Below the pieces are notes generated by a model. That model searched no databases, had not been told where the DNA came from, and saw only the letters and a list, made by a program, of their open reading frames with translations. DNA of 64,000 nucleotides from Antennarius striatus (lineage: Eukaryota > Chordata > Actinopteri > Lophiiformes > Antennariidae), in the NCBI RefSeq assembly GCF_040054535.1, contig NC_090784.1, positions 12,335,001 through 12,399,000 of the forward strand, given 5' to 3'. The translations under genes and the position numbers were made by a program. Below, one piece after another: positions 50,801-59,290 of the stretch; the first letter of the stretch is position 1; each line of letters starts with the position of its first letter.

Positions 50801-53568
50801 CCTTTGTTGATTACACTACAAACATGGTTTTCAGCTTGGTCATTTGTCATCAGAGGAAGTCTGAGTCCACATTGATTACATTTGTCCTGCCCAAGGAATT
50901 TTTCCTTCTGTTTGCTGGAATCATGAGAGAGCTGAGGACTTTCTTTAGTTATAACACAGATGTGTTTTTTTGCCATTTCATTCCTCGCAAGGTAAATGTC
51001 ACAAGTATTGCAAAACTGTATGTTGTGGATAGAATGGGAGGAATGGTAGTGTTCAATAAGCTGCTGTGCATTGTAGGTTGTGTGCTGGCAATCTGCACAA
51101 CGATAATTAGTCATTCCATTTTTTGACTCTGTTTGCAATATGACAACAGGCTGTAGATATTTTCTCATTTTGAAAGAGGATTCAAATGGAATCTCTTGTC
51201 CATCTGAACAATCTCTACTGTTACCATCATATATGGCCAAAGAGGTAACTTTACAGTGACCTGAGCCAAGTTTTGTTTCCCCAGTGTCACAAGAAGAGTC
51301 CTCTCTGGACAATGGCTCACCAAAAAGCACGGAATCAACTGATGGCTCCTCTGTATGTGTGTCCGAATCTTCAAACGACGTGCTCGCATTCTCAGCAATA
51401 CCTCCACTAAAAGTTTTTAGTTCTATGGCCATTGAACTGTGGTATTGAGATGGTTGTCGATGTGGTGAAGAGGTCATATTGGTATTCTGTGCTGGACTTT
51501 TCAATTCATTTTCACGATTTGAATTTATGTCTGTGCCTGAGATGTCTGACTGTAAGTATGATTCTATAGCAGATTGTCCTTCCTTGTCACTTGTTAAAGC
51601 AGGGAAACTACAATCTGGATCTGAAGGGGAAGATATGGTGTTCTTCTCTGGTGAAGTGATGTCCTCTTCTACACATGGATTTATGTCTTTGCAGGAACTA
51701 GGTGTCTGCAGACAGGGTTCTGCAAGGCTAACAATTTCTTGCTTTTGTATGTCCACAGCATTTGTCTTCTCTTCGGCACTTATCCCCTGTTTTTCTTGAC
51801 AGGAATTTACATCTGTGTTGACCTCATTTGGCTCAAAGGATGATGCTGTATTAGTTGCGACATTTCCTTCATTCTTGTCACTAGTACTCTTCACAACAGC
51901 AGGCGAACAATTGTTGTCCTCAACTTGACTGTTGCAAGATTGATGCTCACACAACTGCATGTCATGTCTGATGCTTGTCAAGGTATTTATGGATTCTCCT
52001 AGCTTAAGAGTAGACTCTTCACAATCAGATTTCTTAGTAGCTTGATCTGAAAATTGTGAGGTATTCGAGTGAATTTCGTTCTCCATACCGGTAGTTTCCA
52101 TTCTTTCATCTTGAACAAGACTAGAGTCAAGATTAGAGGAATTTTTTTGAGAACCGGATTCTTTCATTTCTCCTATCAGGCTTTCACTTTTTTGCTGCGC
52201 ATCCTCTCTTATATTCTCATCTTGAACGTTAATGGAGTTAGGATTTGGAGATTTGTGTTTGTCAGGATTTACATTTCCCAATTTTTTTGTTTCACCTTTC
52301 AAGAATTGACTTTTGTCTGGCTTAACCTCATTCATAGTTTCATCTGGAACAACAGAGAATTTAGAATTTTGGAATTGCTGCTTATCAGAATTCTCATTTT
52401 CTGATGAGGCTGATTGTTTTATTTCTCCACTCAGGATTTCAAATTTGTTGTCCTTGTCTTCGCTCATATTTCTATCTTGATCATCTAGGGAGCTCATGAG
52501 ATCAAAAACCTCATTTTCTATGTTGAATGAGTCCTTCATTGTTTCCTTTGGAGGGAGTTTATCATCAAAGTCTTTTTGCTGATTACTAAAGACAGTCAAG
52601 ACATCTGCTGTAGTTTCGGGTGTGGTCTGGTTATCATTGTCAAATGGGTAGTTCTCTAGGTTTACATGGTCACTTATTGAGATGTTTGAATACTCTTCAA
52701 TGAGCGCTCTCGCCATAGTCTTGTGTTTTATATCTTTACAAGCATCATAACCATCTCCATCCTCAACAATCTGATTCATTGGAGTTGTCACCATATTGGT
52801 AGGGGTAGAAGACTGATTGTATTCTGAATAAGTTTTGACAGAGTTTTCTGGATTGTCCATCTTATCTTGTGCATAATCATTCATATTTTCTCTTGCATTC
52901 TCATTTGATGAACTAGACAAAATTGCAGTACTTTCTGGACTATTAAGGTATTGATCCTCAGCTGGGAATGCCAAATTTTCAGTTTGGTTGAATAGCCAAT
53001 CTGATGACCCGTCTTTTATATTAATACAAGGTTGGGGTTTTGGAACTGAATTACTTGTCATAAATTTACAAGAAGGCCTTGTTTCATTAACATCTGGATC
53101 TGAACAGCTACTGACATCAGAATAGTCCTCAAGGAATGATGAAGCTAGCATTCCACAGTCTTGCTTAAGTTCTTGTAAATCTGCTGGTAAAGATGATGGA
53201 AGTAAAGATTCTGATGCTGACAATCCATCCGTGGCAAAATCGGAACCACCATTACTACATCTTGGCAAAAAATCTTTATCCATTTGCTCACTGTCAGCTT
53301 GCCATGATGTTTCTTTATAGTATCTTTGATATATACAGTCTGAGCTGGAATTTCCAATACTGGGAGTTGAGTAATAATTTGTGTTTAAGTTTGGGTCTGT
53401 TGCTGAGTCCTCACATGAATCCACTGTGCCAGGGAAGTCAAGTTGTCCAGCGATGTTCTCTATATGCTGGGAGAGGCTTCCCTCTGACTCTGATGTTCTT
53501 CTCAATGTTTGTGGATCAGATGATATTGGTGGAAGGTCATGGAAGTATGAATCCCACCCATGAGCCAT
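44818..53568 (-). CDS. Giant C2H2/C2HC zinc-finger protein, about 50 fingers
   Basis: A single uninterrupted 8.75-kb coding exon gives 2,916 residues from ATG 53568; the exon starts at 53611 after acceptor GTCTTTTTAG. Residues 1 to about 800 are acidic, Ser/Asn-rich and probably disordered, with no recognised domain. The paired module shared with two neighbours opens the array at about 805-870 (QPVVILQTES lead, then a C2H2 and a C2HC finger). About 50 fingers follow, grouped in pairs and short runs across residues 870-2910, with few TGEKP linkers. Many second members of a pair end in Cys, as in LHIEQC, HQKNC, HQIRC, HYPKC and HQRKC. One finger near residue 2700 has lost its first Cys. An IKEEPVD (SUMO-type) motif lies near residue 2036. 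Most finger cores otherwise keep their ligands, arguing for a functional gene. Role unknown: multi-valent DNA or RNA binding is plausible. Confidence 0.9.
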   Translation of the reverse strand: MAHGWDSYFHDLPPISSDPQTLRRTSESEGSLSQHIENIAGQLDFPGTVDSCEDSATDPNLNTNYYSTPSIGNSSSDCIYQRYYKETSWQADSEQMDKDFLPRCSNGGSDFATDGLSASESLLPSSLPADLQELKQDCGMLASSFLEDYSDVSSCSDPDVNETRPSCKFMTSNSVPKPQPCINIKDGSSDWLFNQTENLAFPAEDQYLNSPESTAILSSSSNENARENMNDYAQDKMDNPENSVKTYSEYNQSSTPTNMVTTPMNQIVEDGDGYDACKDIKHKTMARALIEEYSNISISDHVNLENYPFDNDNQTTPETTADVLTVFSNQQKDFDDKLPPKETMKDSFNIENEVFDLMSSLDDQDRNMSEDKDNKFEILSGEIKQSASSENENSDKQQFQNSKFSVVPDETMNEVKPDKSQFLKGETKKLGNVNPDKHKSPNPNSINVQDENIREDAQQKSESLIGEMKESGSQKNSSNLDSSLVQDERMETTGMENEIHSNTSQFSDQATKKSDCEESTLKLGESINTLTSIRHDMQLCEHQSCNSQVEDNNCSPAVVKSTSDKNEGNVATNTASSFEPNEVNTDVNSCQEKQGISAEEKTNAVDIQKQEIVSLAEPCLQTPSSCKDINPCVEEDITSPEKNTISSPSDPDCSFPALTSDKEGQSAIESYLQSDISGTDINSNRENELKSPAQNTNMTSSPHRQPSQYHSSMAIELKTFSGGIAENASTSFEDSDTHTEEPSVDSVLFGEPLSREDSSCDTGETKLGSGHCKVTSLAIYDGNSRDCSDGQEIPFESSFKMRKYLQPVVILQTESKNGMTNYRCADCQHTTYNAQQLIEHYHSSHSIHNIQFCNTCDIYLARNEMAKKHICVITKESPQLSHDSSKQKEKFLGQDKCNQCGLRLPLMTNDQAENHVCSVINKGTRIPFDSTQLRKKKNGRHKCMICKVRFSKLYQYVAHMRIHTGKTPFLCCGCGTYFAQSSSLHRHISVPGRCKLSEHQPVIDSDAIISETEIRPQNNSTQNECAKLPECYIKLVDISKTHMCHYCGKGFLSAEEVKKHLCGVQPGKHLAVSLSRSTTEVMGKYKCPLCSCFFKNTYKRAQHLRDCVKEKVVGGKDKVAGKYRCPLCYTTFTLASNRYRHINTFCLRAYLNQLTKQDSKPSQKPEHNSLKENEETKQELQVVKVPKSVPKYRCSLCPAVFWNPSGIYRHRKKHELFKLTGKKIRYRHSDSSVMGKPPTLNSAETEESKDTSHSNEEITNHSLSCNYCGKSFSTSQSLKKHESDHKGEKPYHCLECGKGFKKHTHLIGHKGVHQRKIQCTVCKKILPSIRELLQHRRSHLKRGMLQCPDCHVQFQYPAHLIRHVNAHRKREIKALKREERSQLKLKLQQSLEILKEQSGAKQLQCSLCQEVFNDAHGLRKHCLTHISGPLSHQCPFCDRNFTNRRGLLRHMVRHTGDKAFSCTNCGKQFYRQIYLKLHIEQCLPAQNKHPVTSGQCLPAQNKHPVTVQLDKTPRKMGSHKCSYCPRLFSKKIRLKNHLNGHRKNTLLHCSRCNQYYGFTKLTSHQKNCNGPEVSDGLSVPKSSYDNSTSKMRPNIPKRDLQSSSTKILQFKCSYCTQRFRYRSLLLRHVVSHTGLQPYACVHCGHRFGSRTSCVTHEANCSDVNKEGESSVDASKQLSNMPTLRVVAQKLQTEGETEYKCKFCTKTFMKSRNLRRHILTHNEVKPYRCKACDNCFSRYDHLKVHQIRCKGRRSRLEVCIPKISLDDVGKGWQNKFNLNPTEKQETFECTICSRSFPTHAKLSRHNTLFHSTKLFKCAGCGASFSHEKSLKHHRKVKRCRKLSKETGEPSPLVTVLPEESVTKPLDRVRNQILQRIQPHYSKNYKYVCNYCPRAFGNGYQLRVHTRLHTGERPFACDYCGERFIRKDYVLRHYPKCIKKPHQKKVLCHRCGGFFHQIKLKSHKKSCMLASSSSKSTVDKSQPSSSQSPPKGFSCAYCSSRFLLFSQLQEHFLDEHKMETMFPPASTVPLQHHLSSIPNIKEEPVDKSCDKQPNLTYKMDTAVVGEVSKSFSCSVCNMRFLNKAGLTGHQRVHTKDPPFICKTCKRGFWNKFLLRNHQRKCRPESNPLSISTQKSDVPLKAKLDFALNDSVLVFNEGTKTIGTGVLQTNFSCKEDLSETPQNSEGNETQDISNKDKKAVQYQCSECEQSFTDGLMLISHLEDHGREEQEKKRNTCLKCGRVFSSQGFLEKHMKMHGINKKYSCPNCPEMFYMSSDLEAHMLCHDINRPYACKFCNERFWTRPALCNHYSEEHPDDVYHCRFCNKAYSVKKSLSRHYKKWHQQEQKEYSIAQEKKYADKQLSSQVSTTESYEDDNNDMEDSDSDCAPYFPCHVCGKTFPTSESLEDHQRCHLGEKPHECAECGRCFFQASQLQQHQRMHKSEFQCQACGRGFVSLFALRKHKHTHGKSRPYRCPRCDFSFTGPSQLAEHMSTHREENFPCDICNRIFLSKSSRAEHRKCHSKLGGHYSLSVSRKMHKESDSHPKVSAVNKELKYRCGVCSERFRDPEKLSEHGCMAAKERPYTCLDCDKHFLHASHLKKHTNIHGLSLPGGQYPCYQCNTTFSSAQQFLSHLKSHDFTNTEMNYQTKEGASTQRYTCPVCRQDFGSAAEMTEHFSMHSDSSFNCKMAFPSGSELEEHEHHHLTSTTQSECTDCGEKFLGSNNIHQHSCFLQRNRKMVNQHSNPLSKTAPTHQAAEEEDIDVTGEDLYYCPICSMQFSSKSKLLEHQNKHRNEKPFSCELCGKTFALRRYLKEHERRHWQKSVTQTTATLSEKKHKCTQCKAEFKTSQELSLHLRFHAEKEVGEFRCDMCYKSFSKWSYLKQHQESHVGQVVYECDECEKAFAFPHLLEEHQLSHAGSSR

Positions 53569-53696
53569 TCTATACTGGAACTGGAAGCTATGGCTTCTAT
53601 TTCACACAAATCTAAAAAGACAAAGGAGCAAAAAATGATACAAGACAACCATGTGAATAATAATTATTTACATATTACTGAAAAGCAAAATCTCAC

Positions 53697-53754
53697 CTCA
53701 TCTTAGACATTCAACATCTTTCCAGGATCACGTGGGTTACATGTCAATAGAAGC
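53697..53754 (-). other. Non-coding 5' exon of the giant zinc-finger gene
   Basis: A 58-base candidate exon on the minus strand: acceptor TATTTTTTTCTAG before 53754, and donor GATGAG, then GTGAGAT, after 53697. It would splice to the acceptor at 53612, skipping an 85-base intron. It lacks a usable long reading frame and is 5' UTR if real. The promoter further upstream was not located. Confidence 0.5.
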
Positions 53755-54034
53755 CTAGAAAAAAATAGATTTGTATTATTATGAACATATTACAAGTATC
53801 CATAAGCTGGTCCCCAGTAAACATTTTAAGAGTTATCTGATTATACCAGAGGATTTGCTCCGGTAAATATCCCCTCTATGTGGTTGAGTATTGCCCTAAA
53901 ACCCCAAAAACAGTAGTAAAGGGACCAAATACACTTTCAGGTGGTAGAAGATAGAAAGGATTAACTATATATAAATGTTACAGTAAGAGCACGTCTGCAT
54001 TTTCAATGTTAGTAAATCTCAAGGGAATGGGCCT

Positions 54035-54590
54035 TCATAGCTGCGGAGACTGTGGAAAAGAGGTGAAGAAGCGTGTACAGGCAGGATGGAACAGGTGAAT
54101 AAAGTGTCAGGTGTGATGTGTGATAGAAGAGTTTCAGCTACAAAGAAAGGAAAGGTGTACAAAACTGTGGTGAGACCAGCGATGCTGTTTGGTCTAGAGA
54201 CAGTGTCACTGAGGAAAAGACAGGAGACAGAGCTGGAGATAGCAGAGATGAAGATGCTGAGGTTCTCTTTGACAGTGACCAAGATGGATAGGATCAGGAA
54301 TGAGTACATCAGAGGAAGAGCACAGGTTTTGGAGATAAAGTCAGAGGCCAGACTGAGATGGTTTGGACATGTCCAGAGGAGAGAGTGAATATATTGGTAG
54401 AAGGATACTGAGTTTTGAACTGCCAGGCAGGAGGCCTAGAAGAAGACCAAAGAGGAGGTATATGGATGAAGTCAAAGAGGACATGAAAGAGGAGGATGCA
54501 GAAGACAGCATTAGATGGAGGCAATTGATTCCCTTGACGGTAAAAGCCGAAAGGAAAAGAAGGAGGATACATGTCTGACATTGCATCATC
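54035..54590 (+). mobile_element. RTE-clade (BovB-like) LINE fragment, copy 2
   Basis: It reads AMLFGLETVSLRKRQETELE, IAEMKMLRFSL, RIRNEYIRGRAQV, RLRWFGHVQRRE and LPGRRPRRRPKRRYM, closely matching the second half of 38620-39410. One small deletion shifts the frame near 54385. It lies about 400 bases upstream of the giant gene's coding exon, antisense to it. Confidence 0.75.
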
Positions 54591-55734
54591 TTATCAACAG
54601 GTTGAACAAACAAATTTCCCCCACTGTTCATTGTGAACTGGGCTTTTCTAGAAGGACTCTTATTAAATCCATCTTAATTATTAAGAGTCTTGGGCAACCA
54701 AATGTCAATGTCTCAACACCACCTTCGGTTGAAAGCATTAGGCAAAAAAAGAGGACTTTATTTGATGGACATCTGGTTTGTGGTAGACCTGGTGTGAGTC
54801 AGAGACCACTGTCATCCCACGCTGGATGGTGTAATTTTCATATACATATTCTAGTCAGAACTATCTTGGTTTTCACACCGTGACAACACAGTTGTCAGGA
54901 GACAATAGTTGCAGTCCTACACATGTCTCTGAGCTTCCACTTGGTCTTCATGAAATCTAATGCAAAGAAGTGCAAAATATCTGGTAACTGCAAATAAGAA
55001 AATTAAATGTGGACTTGTAAACATTAGATCTATCATGCCAGAGCTCTTATAGTAAATGAGCTGATATCAGTTCAACAACTTGATCTATTTTTTTCTTACA
55101 CAATCCTGGCTCTCTCGGTGAAGGTGGGTGCTGGCTGATGACTCCACCCAGTCACACTGGCACCCACATTCCTTGACATTTGAAAGCTTGATTCTGTCTC
55201 ATTCAATCCTCAAAAGCAGTTTAACTAGTGCTGTTTTTACAGTTCGATGACTTGTCCTACACAAGTAAAAGACCCTTTGATTAAACTCAATCCTTCCCAA
55301 ATTGACCACTTTGCTGACAAAGTTTTAGGATCTCTGAGACCTACTAGGGGTCTCAAAGGCAGCTAGTTAGTGCGAGTTAACCCTTATAGGCCTATGATCG
55401 CACCCCGGTGATCAGATCACATGATGGTTTTAAACCATTCTTAATAAATAAAGTCTGTCACGTGGATTGCTGTGCGCACGTTTACGCAACAATATAGATG
55501 TGAAACTGTCTTCCGGTTTTCAATTGGAGCCGTCCGACCCACGAAAACCGGAGATATGATTGTTTACATTTGACCTAAGACAAGCGGTTTAAATGGCTTC
55601 TTTTATTGGTATAATCAGATGGCAGGCGTTGTATTTCTGTCCATATAGTCGCTGTCGTACAAGCGGTGATGCATGTATTCACGTCATTCGAACATGTCTC
55701 GCTATTCTTGCATTTTGTCACGTGATCCAAACAT
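54591..55734. other. Repeat-rich non-coding stretch
   Basis: No gene recognised. The part at 55480-55570 holds a partial inverted repeat, 'cttccggttttcaattgg' against 'cgaaaaccggag', with an ETS-type CCGGAAG on the minus strand. It could be promoter sequence of the giant gene, but nothing confirms it. Confidence 0.3.
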
Positions 55735-56070
55735 ATCTACAGTAATCCCTCACACAGTCGCGCTTCAAGGTGCCCGGCTTCACCAATCGAGGATTTTTAG
55801 TAGGTAGTCACATGATACTGCAAGCGCATTCTATTGGCTGAAAGCATCCGGAAGTGCACTGCATTCTGAGACTCATGGAACGCAACGGACTTTCATTTAT
55901 TGAGGAAACACTTAAAAGCGCTTTAAACAATAAGTGTGGGAGAAGGTAGCACAGACAGAAGGTGTTTAATATCAGTATGGAAGGGTTCATAAACGTTTAA
56001 ATTACTGTGAATAATAAAGTTTTCGCATTATCGCAGAATTTTATTATTTGCGGGTTGCCCTGGACACCAA
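55735..56070. mobile_element. Short inverted-repeat DNA element, family A, copy 3
   Basis: It starts 'ctacagtaatccctcacaca' and contains 'gcgcattctattggctgaaa' and 'tcagtatggaagggttcat'. It reaches 'atttgcgggttgccctgg' and then loses similarity, so it is truncated at the right end. Confidence 0.65.
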
Positions 56071-56697
56071 TCCAGTTTGTTGTCCAGGACAAGGCTTTGA
56101 ACCTGAATTTTGTTTAACAATTGGTTTCGTCTGAATAGAAATAGAATTATAACGTTTCTGATTTTACGTTCATCCCATGATCTGATGTTCCTGAACCGGT
56201 TAGAACAAAAAAATATCGTCCCCGAACCGGTTAATACCGTTCCTTGTAAATATAAATAGGTAGGTTGCTTTAGGACTTTTAATGTACATAGCTGCAAGAG
56301 GGCACAAGGACTTTTAAATTGGCAGTTAAAGCAATGAGTTAACATACTGTAGATGTGTCTCCACAGTAAACAGAACAACAACACTATCCATTTATGGAAC
56401 AGAGGATGGAGAATCAGAGGGAGACAGAAGATGCAACAACTTTTGCGTATGTCAGAGCTCATCAGGGAGCAAACACGTGAAGCTCTGAATGAAGCATCTT
56501 GTTATCGGTCAAGGACTGAACAAAAATACCGATTAATGTCCAGAGCGTCAGAGGATGTCCACCGAAGGAAATTAATTGCTACAAAGCGCTTGGAGTACGG
56601 GGACACTCTGCACTGAAAATCACTGGCAGCCAATGAGTTGATGTCTAAGTCAAACGTTTTTTAAGATTGACAGACTGCAGTATTTACCTGTTATGAA
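56071..56697. other. Non-coding stretch
   Basis: No gene recognised. A plus-strand open frame at 56353-56616 is short, has no recognised motif, and lies between repeats. Confidence 0.3.
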
Positions 56698-57169
56698 TAC
56701 AGTGCACCCTTGTTACTTGCAGTTAATGCGTTCCAGGAACCACACGCGAATAACGAATTCCACAATATAGTGACGATATATCTTATCATTTACGGTAATT
56801 TAAACATTTATGAACCCTCCCCATACTGATATTAAACCACCTTCTATCTGTATTACCTTTTTTTTAATCACTTACCATTCTTCCTGTTGTTTCTAAAATA
56901 TTAGGAAAGATTGTTGCTATACAACTCACTGAACATATTGAGTCTAGACAACTAATGCACCTACAGCAGTTTGGAATCAGACCTAAGCACTCCAAAGAAA
57001 CTGCTAACTTCTACTTACTACTGGTGATGGTACATGTTGTGGGGATGGTGTTCTTGGACCTCAAAAAGGCCTTTGACACTGTCCATCATGGTGTCTTAAT
57101 GTCTAAGTGAAAACACTTTAAAATGTCAGCAGAAGCTCTACAGTGGATCAAGTCATATCTGGCATAGGG

Positions 57170-57435
57170 CGTGAGGCGGGGGACACCCCGGGCACGACAC
57201 CAGTGCACCGCGGAGCCCCATTCAAAGATATACAAACACGCGCGCACACACAGTCACTCCTACGGGCAATTTGGGACCGGCCAATCAACCTGAAGCGCAT
57301 GCTTTTGGAGGGTGGAGGACGCCGGAGAGCCCGGAGAGAACGCACGCGGACATGGGGAGAGCATGCGAACTCCGCACAGAGCGGGACTCGAACCTGGACC
57401 CGCCGTGTTGTGAGGCGACAGCGCTAACCACCCTG
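57170..57435 (-). mobile_element. tRNA-like SINE, family B, copy 2, inside the LINE
   Basis: On the minus strand it reads 'ggtggttagcgctgtcgcct', 'ggttcgagtcccgctctgtg' (B-box-like) and 'gcggagttcgcatgctctcc'. It interrupts the LINE between WIKSYL and CVRVNGE, so it inserted after the LINE did. It looks less diverged than copy 1. Confidence 0.75.
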
Positions 57436-58470
57436 TGTCAGGGTCAATGGGGAGAAATCAACGCTGCTCCCTAACAACATGGGAGTGCCACAAGGGTCGG
57501 TACTTGGACCGTTGCTATTTACTACGTACATAAACAATCATCCGAATACCTGCCCAGGCGTTAGCTGCCAGATGTATGCTGATGACACTCATCTATGCAT
57601 CTGCTGAAACAGCCAGCATGGCAGCTGCGCAGCTGACACAGGAATTAGAGAACATCTCAAACTGGCTAGAGTGTTGACACAACTTTAAATGTACAAAAAA
57701 CAGTTTCAATGTGCATCTCCATCCGCAGAAGGCCTGCTGGTGATACCTTTGAGGTTCGTATCAAAAATGAAACTTTTGCTTCAATGAGTGAAGTAAAATA
57801 TTTCGGTATAATCTTGGATAAAAACCTAAAATATAAAAAATAGGCAAAGCATATATGCAATAAGGTTAAACCAAATCTAAATTGTTTCCGTCATATTACA
57901 AGAGACCTATCAGCCAAAACTGCACTACTGTACATGCATGCCATGATTTTCTCACACCTTATCATACAGTATTACAACATGGTCACAATCCTCTCAAACC
58001 GTCTTAAAACCAATAACATCATTATACAAACAGGCTATTAAAGTCATGGATCAAAAACCGATGAGCTGGCACGTTTGTGGTATCCTAAAAAACACAACCT
58101 TCTTACGTTTGAAAATTATGTATTTTTTTCTACTATCAAATTGTTTTTTTGAAGTGTCTGCATGGTCATGTTTCATCTCTGTTCTCTGGACTGATTAATA
58201 GACTCCCGAGCTCTGGTAGAGCAACCACACGAGCCTCAGCAAGGGGCAAATGTATTGTTCCCAGGTGTAACAACTCATTCGGACAGTCTGCCTTCTCAGT
58301 AAGGGGAGCAAACCTATGGAACTCTTTGCCCATGGTTCTAAAACTACATACAGATGGTAATGTGTTCTGCAGAGGGCTCAAACTATGGTTGAAATCAAAT
58401 CAACTGTGCTCAAATGTATAGCCTCTGACTGGTTACTAAATCATGTTTACCTTAGTACTGAAGGTTATGT

Positions 58471-58862
58471 TGTGGAAGCAAAATAATGCATGTGTAGGTC
58501 ACATTTCAAATCAGAGGAAACACATTTTCAAGTTTGGCAGCGAATAACCAGATTGTCCGAAAAACAGGAAGACAGGAAGCGGGTCAACCTGACATGAGCT
58601 GGTTACCTAGATTTGGACAGTTGCCGGGAACAATTGGTTTCCTGTTTTCTCATGAATAGGACACGTACAAAGCTCACGCACACACAAATGGAGGACTGTG
58701 ACTATAAAAGTGTCAGGAGACATGCATCCAGGGGCTGTTCCCGATTGATCTGTACTGATGATCTGCGTATCAATAAAAGAATTCCCGTTTTGGCTGTAAC
58801 ATCATCCTCGTTGTACTTTGGTTTTATTTTGGTATTTTGCTGGACAAAACACTCCCACCACA
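58471..58862. mobile_element. Solo LTR of an LTR retrotransposon (fossil)
   Basis: A 392-base unit starts TGTGG and ends CCACA, flanked by the 4-base duplication ATGT at 58467-58470 and 58863-58866. It contains a TATA-like 'ctataaaag' and, downstream, a polyadenylation signal 'aataaaag', in the order expected of an LTR. No internal gene region is attached. The family is not assigned. It lies inside the LINE, so it is younger than the LINE; the intact flanking duplication suggests modest age. Confidence 0.65.
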
Positions 58863-59290
58863 ATGTAATGTACTGAAACGTTGCTCTAAATACTACCAGA
58901 ATGTATTTCATCTTTTGAACTTGATTGGGTGTTTCTTTTTAACTATGGTGATACTGTTTTTCTATTGCATTCTCTTGTTTTTTTAGAAAAGTCTCCCACG
59001 GACAAGTGGTGAAAATTAGCACTCGTGCTAACACACTGTAAATAACGCACCTACGAGTTTTACAACTGTGCAATGAGAGATGTGATTGTTATGTCCATGT
59101 CAAATAAATAAACAAACAAAGACTCCTATCAACTGTTTAAAGCACTTTTGTGACTCACGGAACGCAGCGCATTTCCAGATGCCGTCAGCCAATAGAATGC
59201 GCGCACTTTATCACGTGACTACCTACTAAAAATCCCCAATGAGGTGAAGTTGCGCATGTCGATGCACGAATGCCTGAGGGATTACTGTAT

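Larger units (their letters stand above)
56865..59120 (+). mobile_element. Jockey/L2-type LINE, 5'-truncated, inserted in family A copy 4
   Basis: The reading includes LPVVSKILGKIVAIQLTEHI, VFLDLKKAFDTVHHGVL, then (after the SINE) VPQGSVLGPLLFTTYINNHP and QMYADDTHLCIC, which contains the YADD catalytic motif. Later it reads SAFSVRGANLWNSLPMVLK. Several stops and frame changes make it inactive. The 3' end is an A-rich tail (aaataaataaacaaacaaa) ending at 59120, exactly where the host element resumes. It carries two further insertions, at 57170-57435 and 58471-58862. Confidence 0.75.
56698..59290. mobile_element. Short inverted-repeat DNA element, family A, copy 4, split by an insertion
   Basis: The left half is 56698-56864, starting 'tacagtgcacccttgttact'. 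The right half is 59121-59290, ending 'cctgagggattactgta'. Together they cover the element in the same order and orientation as copy 1, and the break falls in the matching place (after 'tgtattacctttt', before 'atcaactgtttaaagcactt'). About 2.25 kb of LINE lies between them. Confidence 0.75.

Noticed and set aside
56353-56616. Plus-strand open frame of 87 codons
   Set aside because: Lies between repeats, has no motif, and has a composition that could come from an old transposon.
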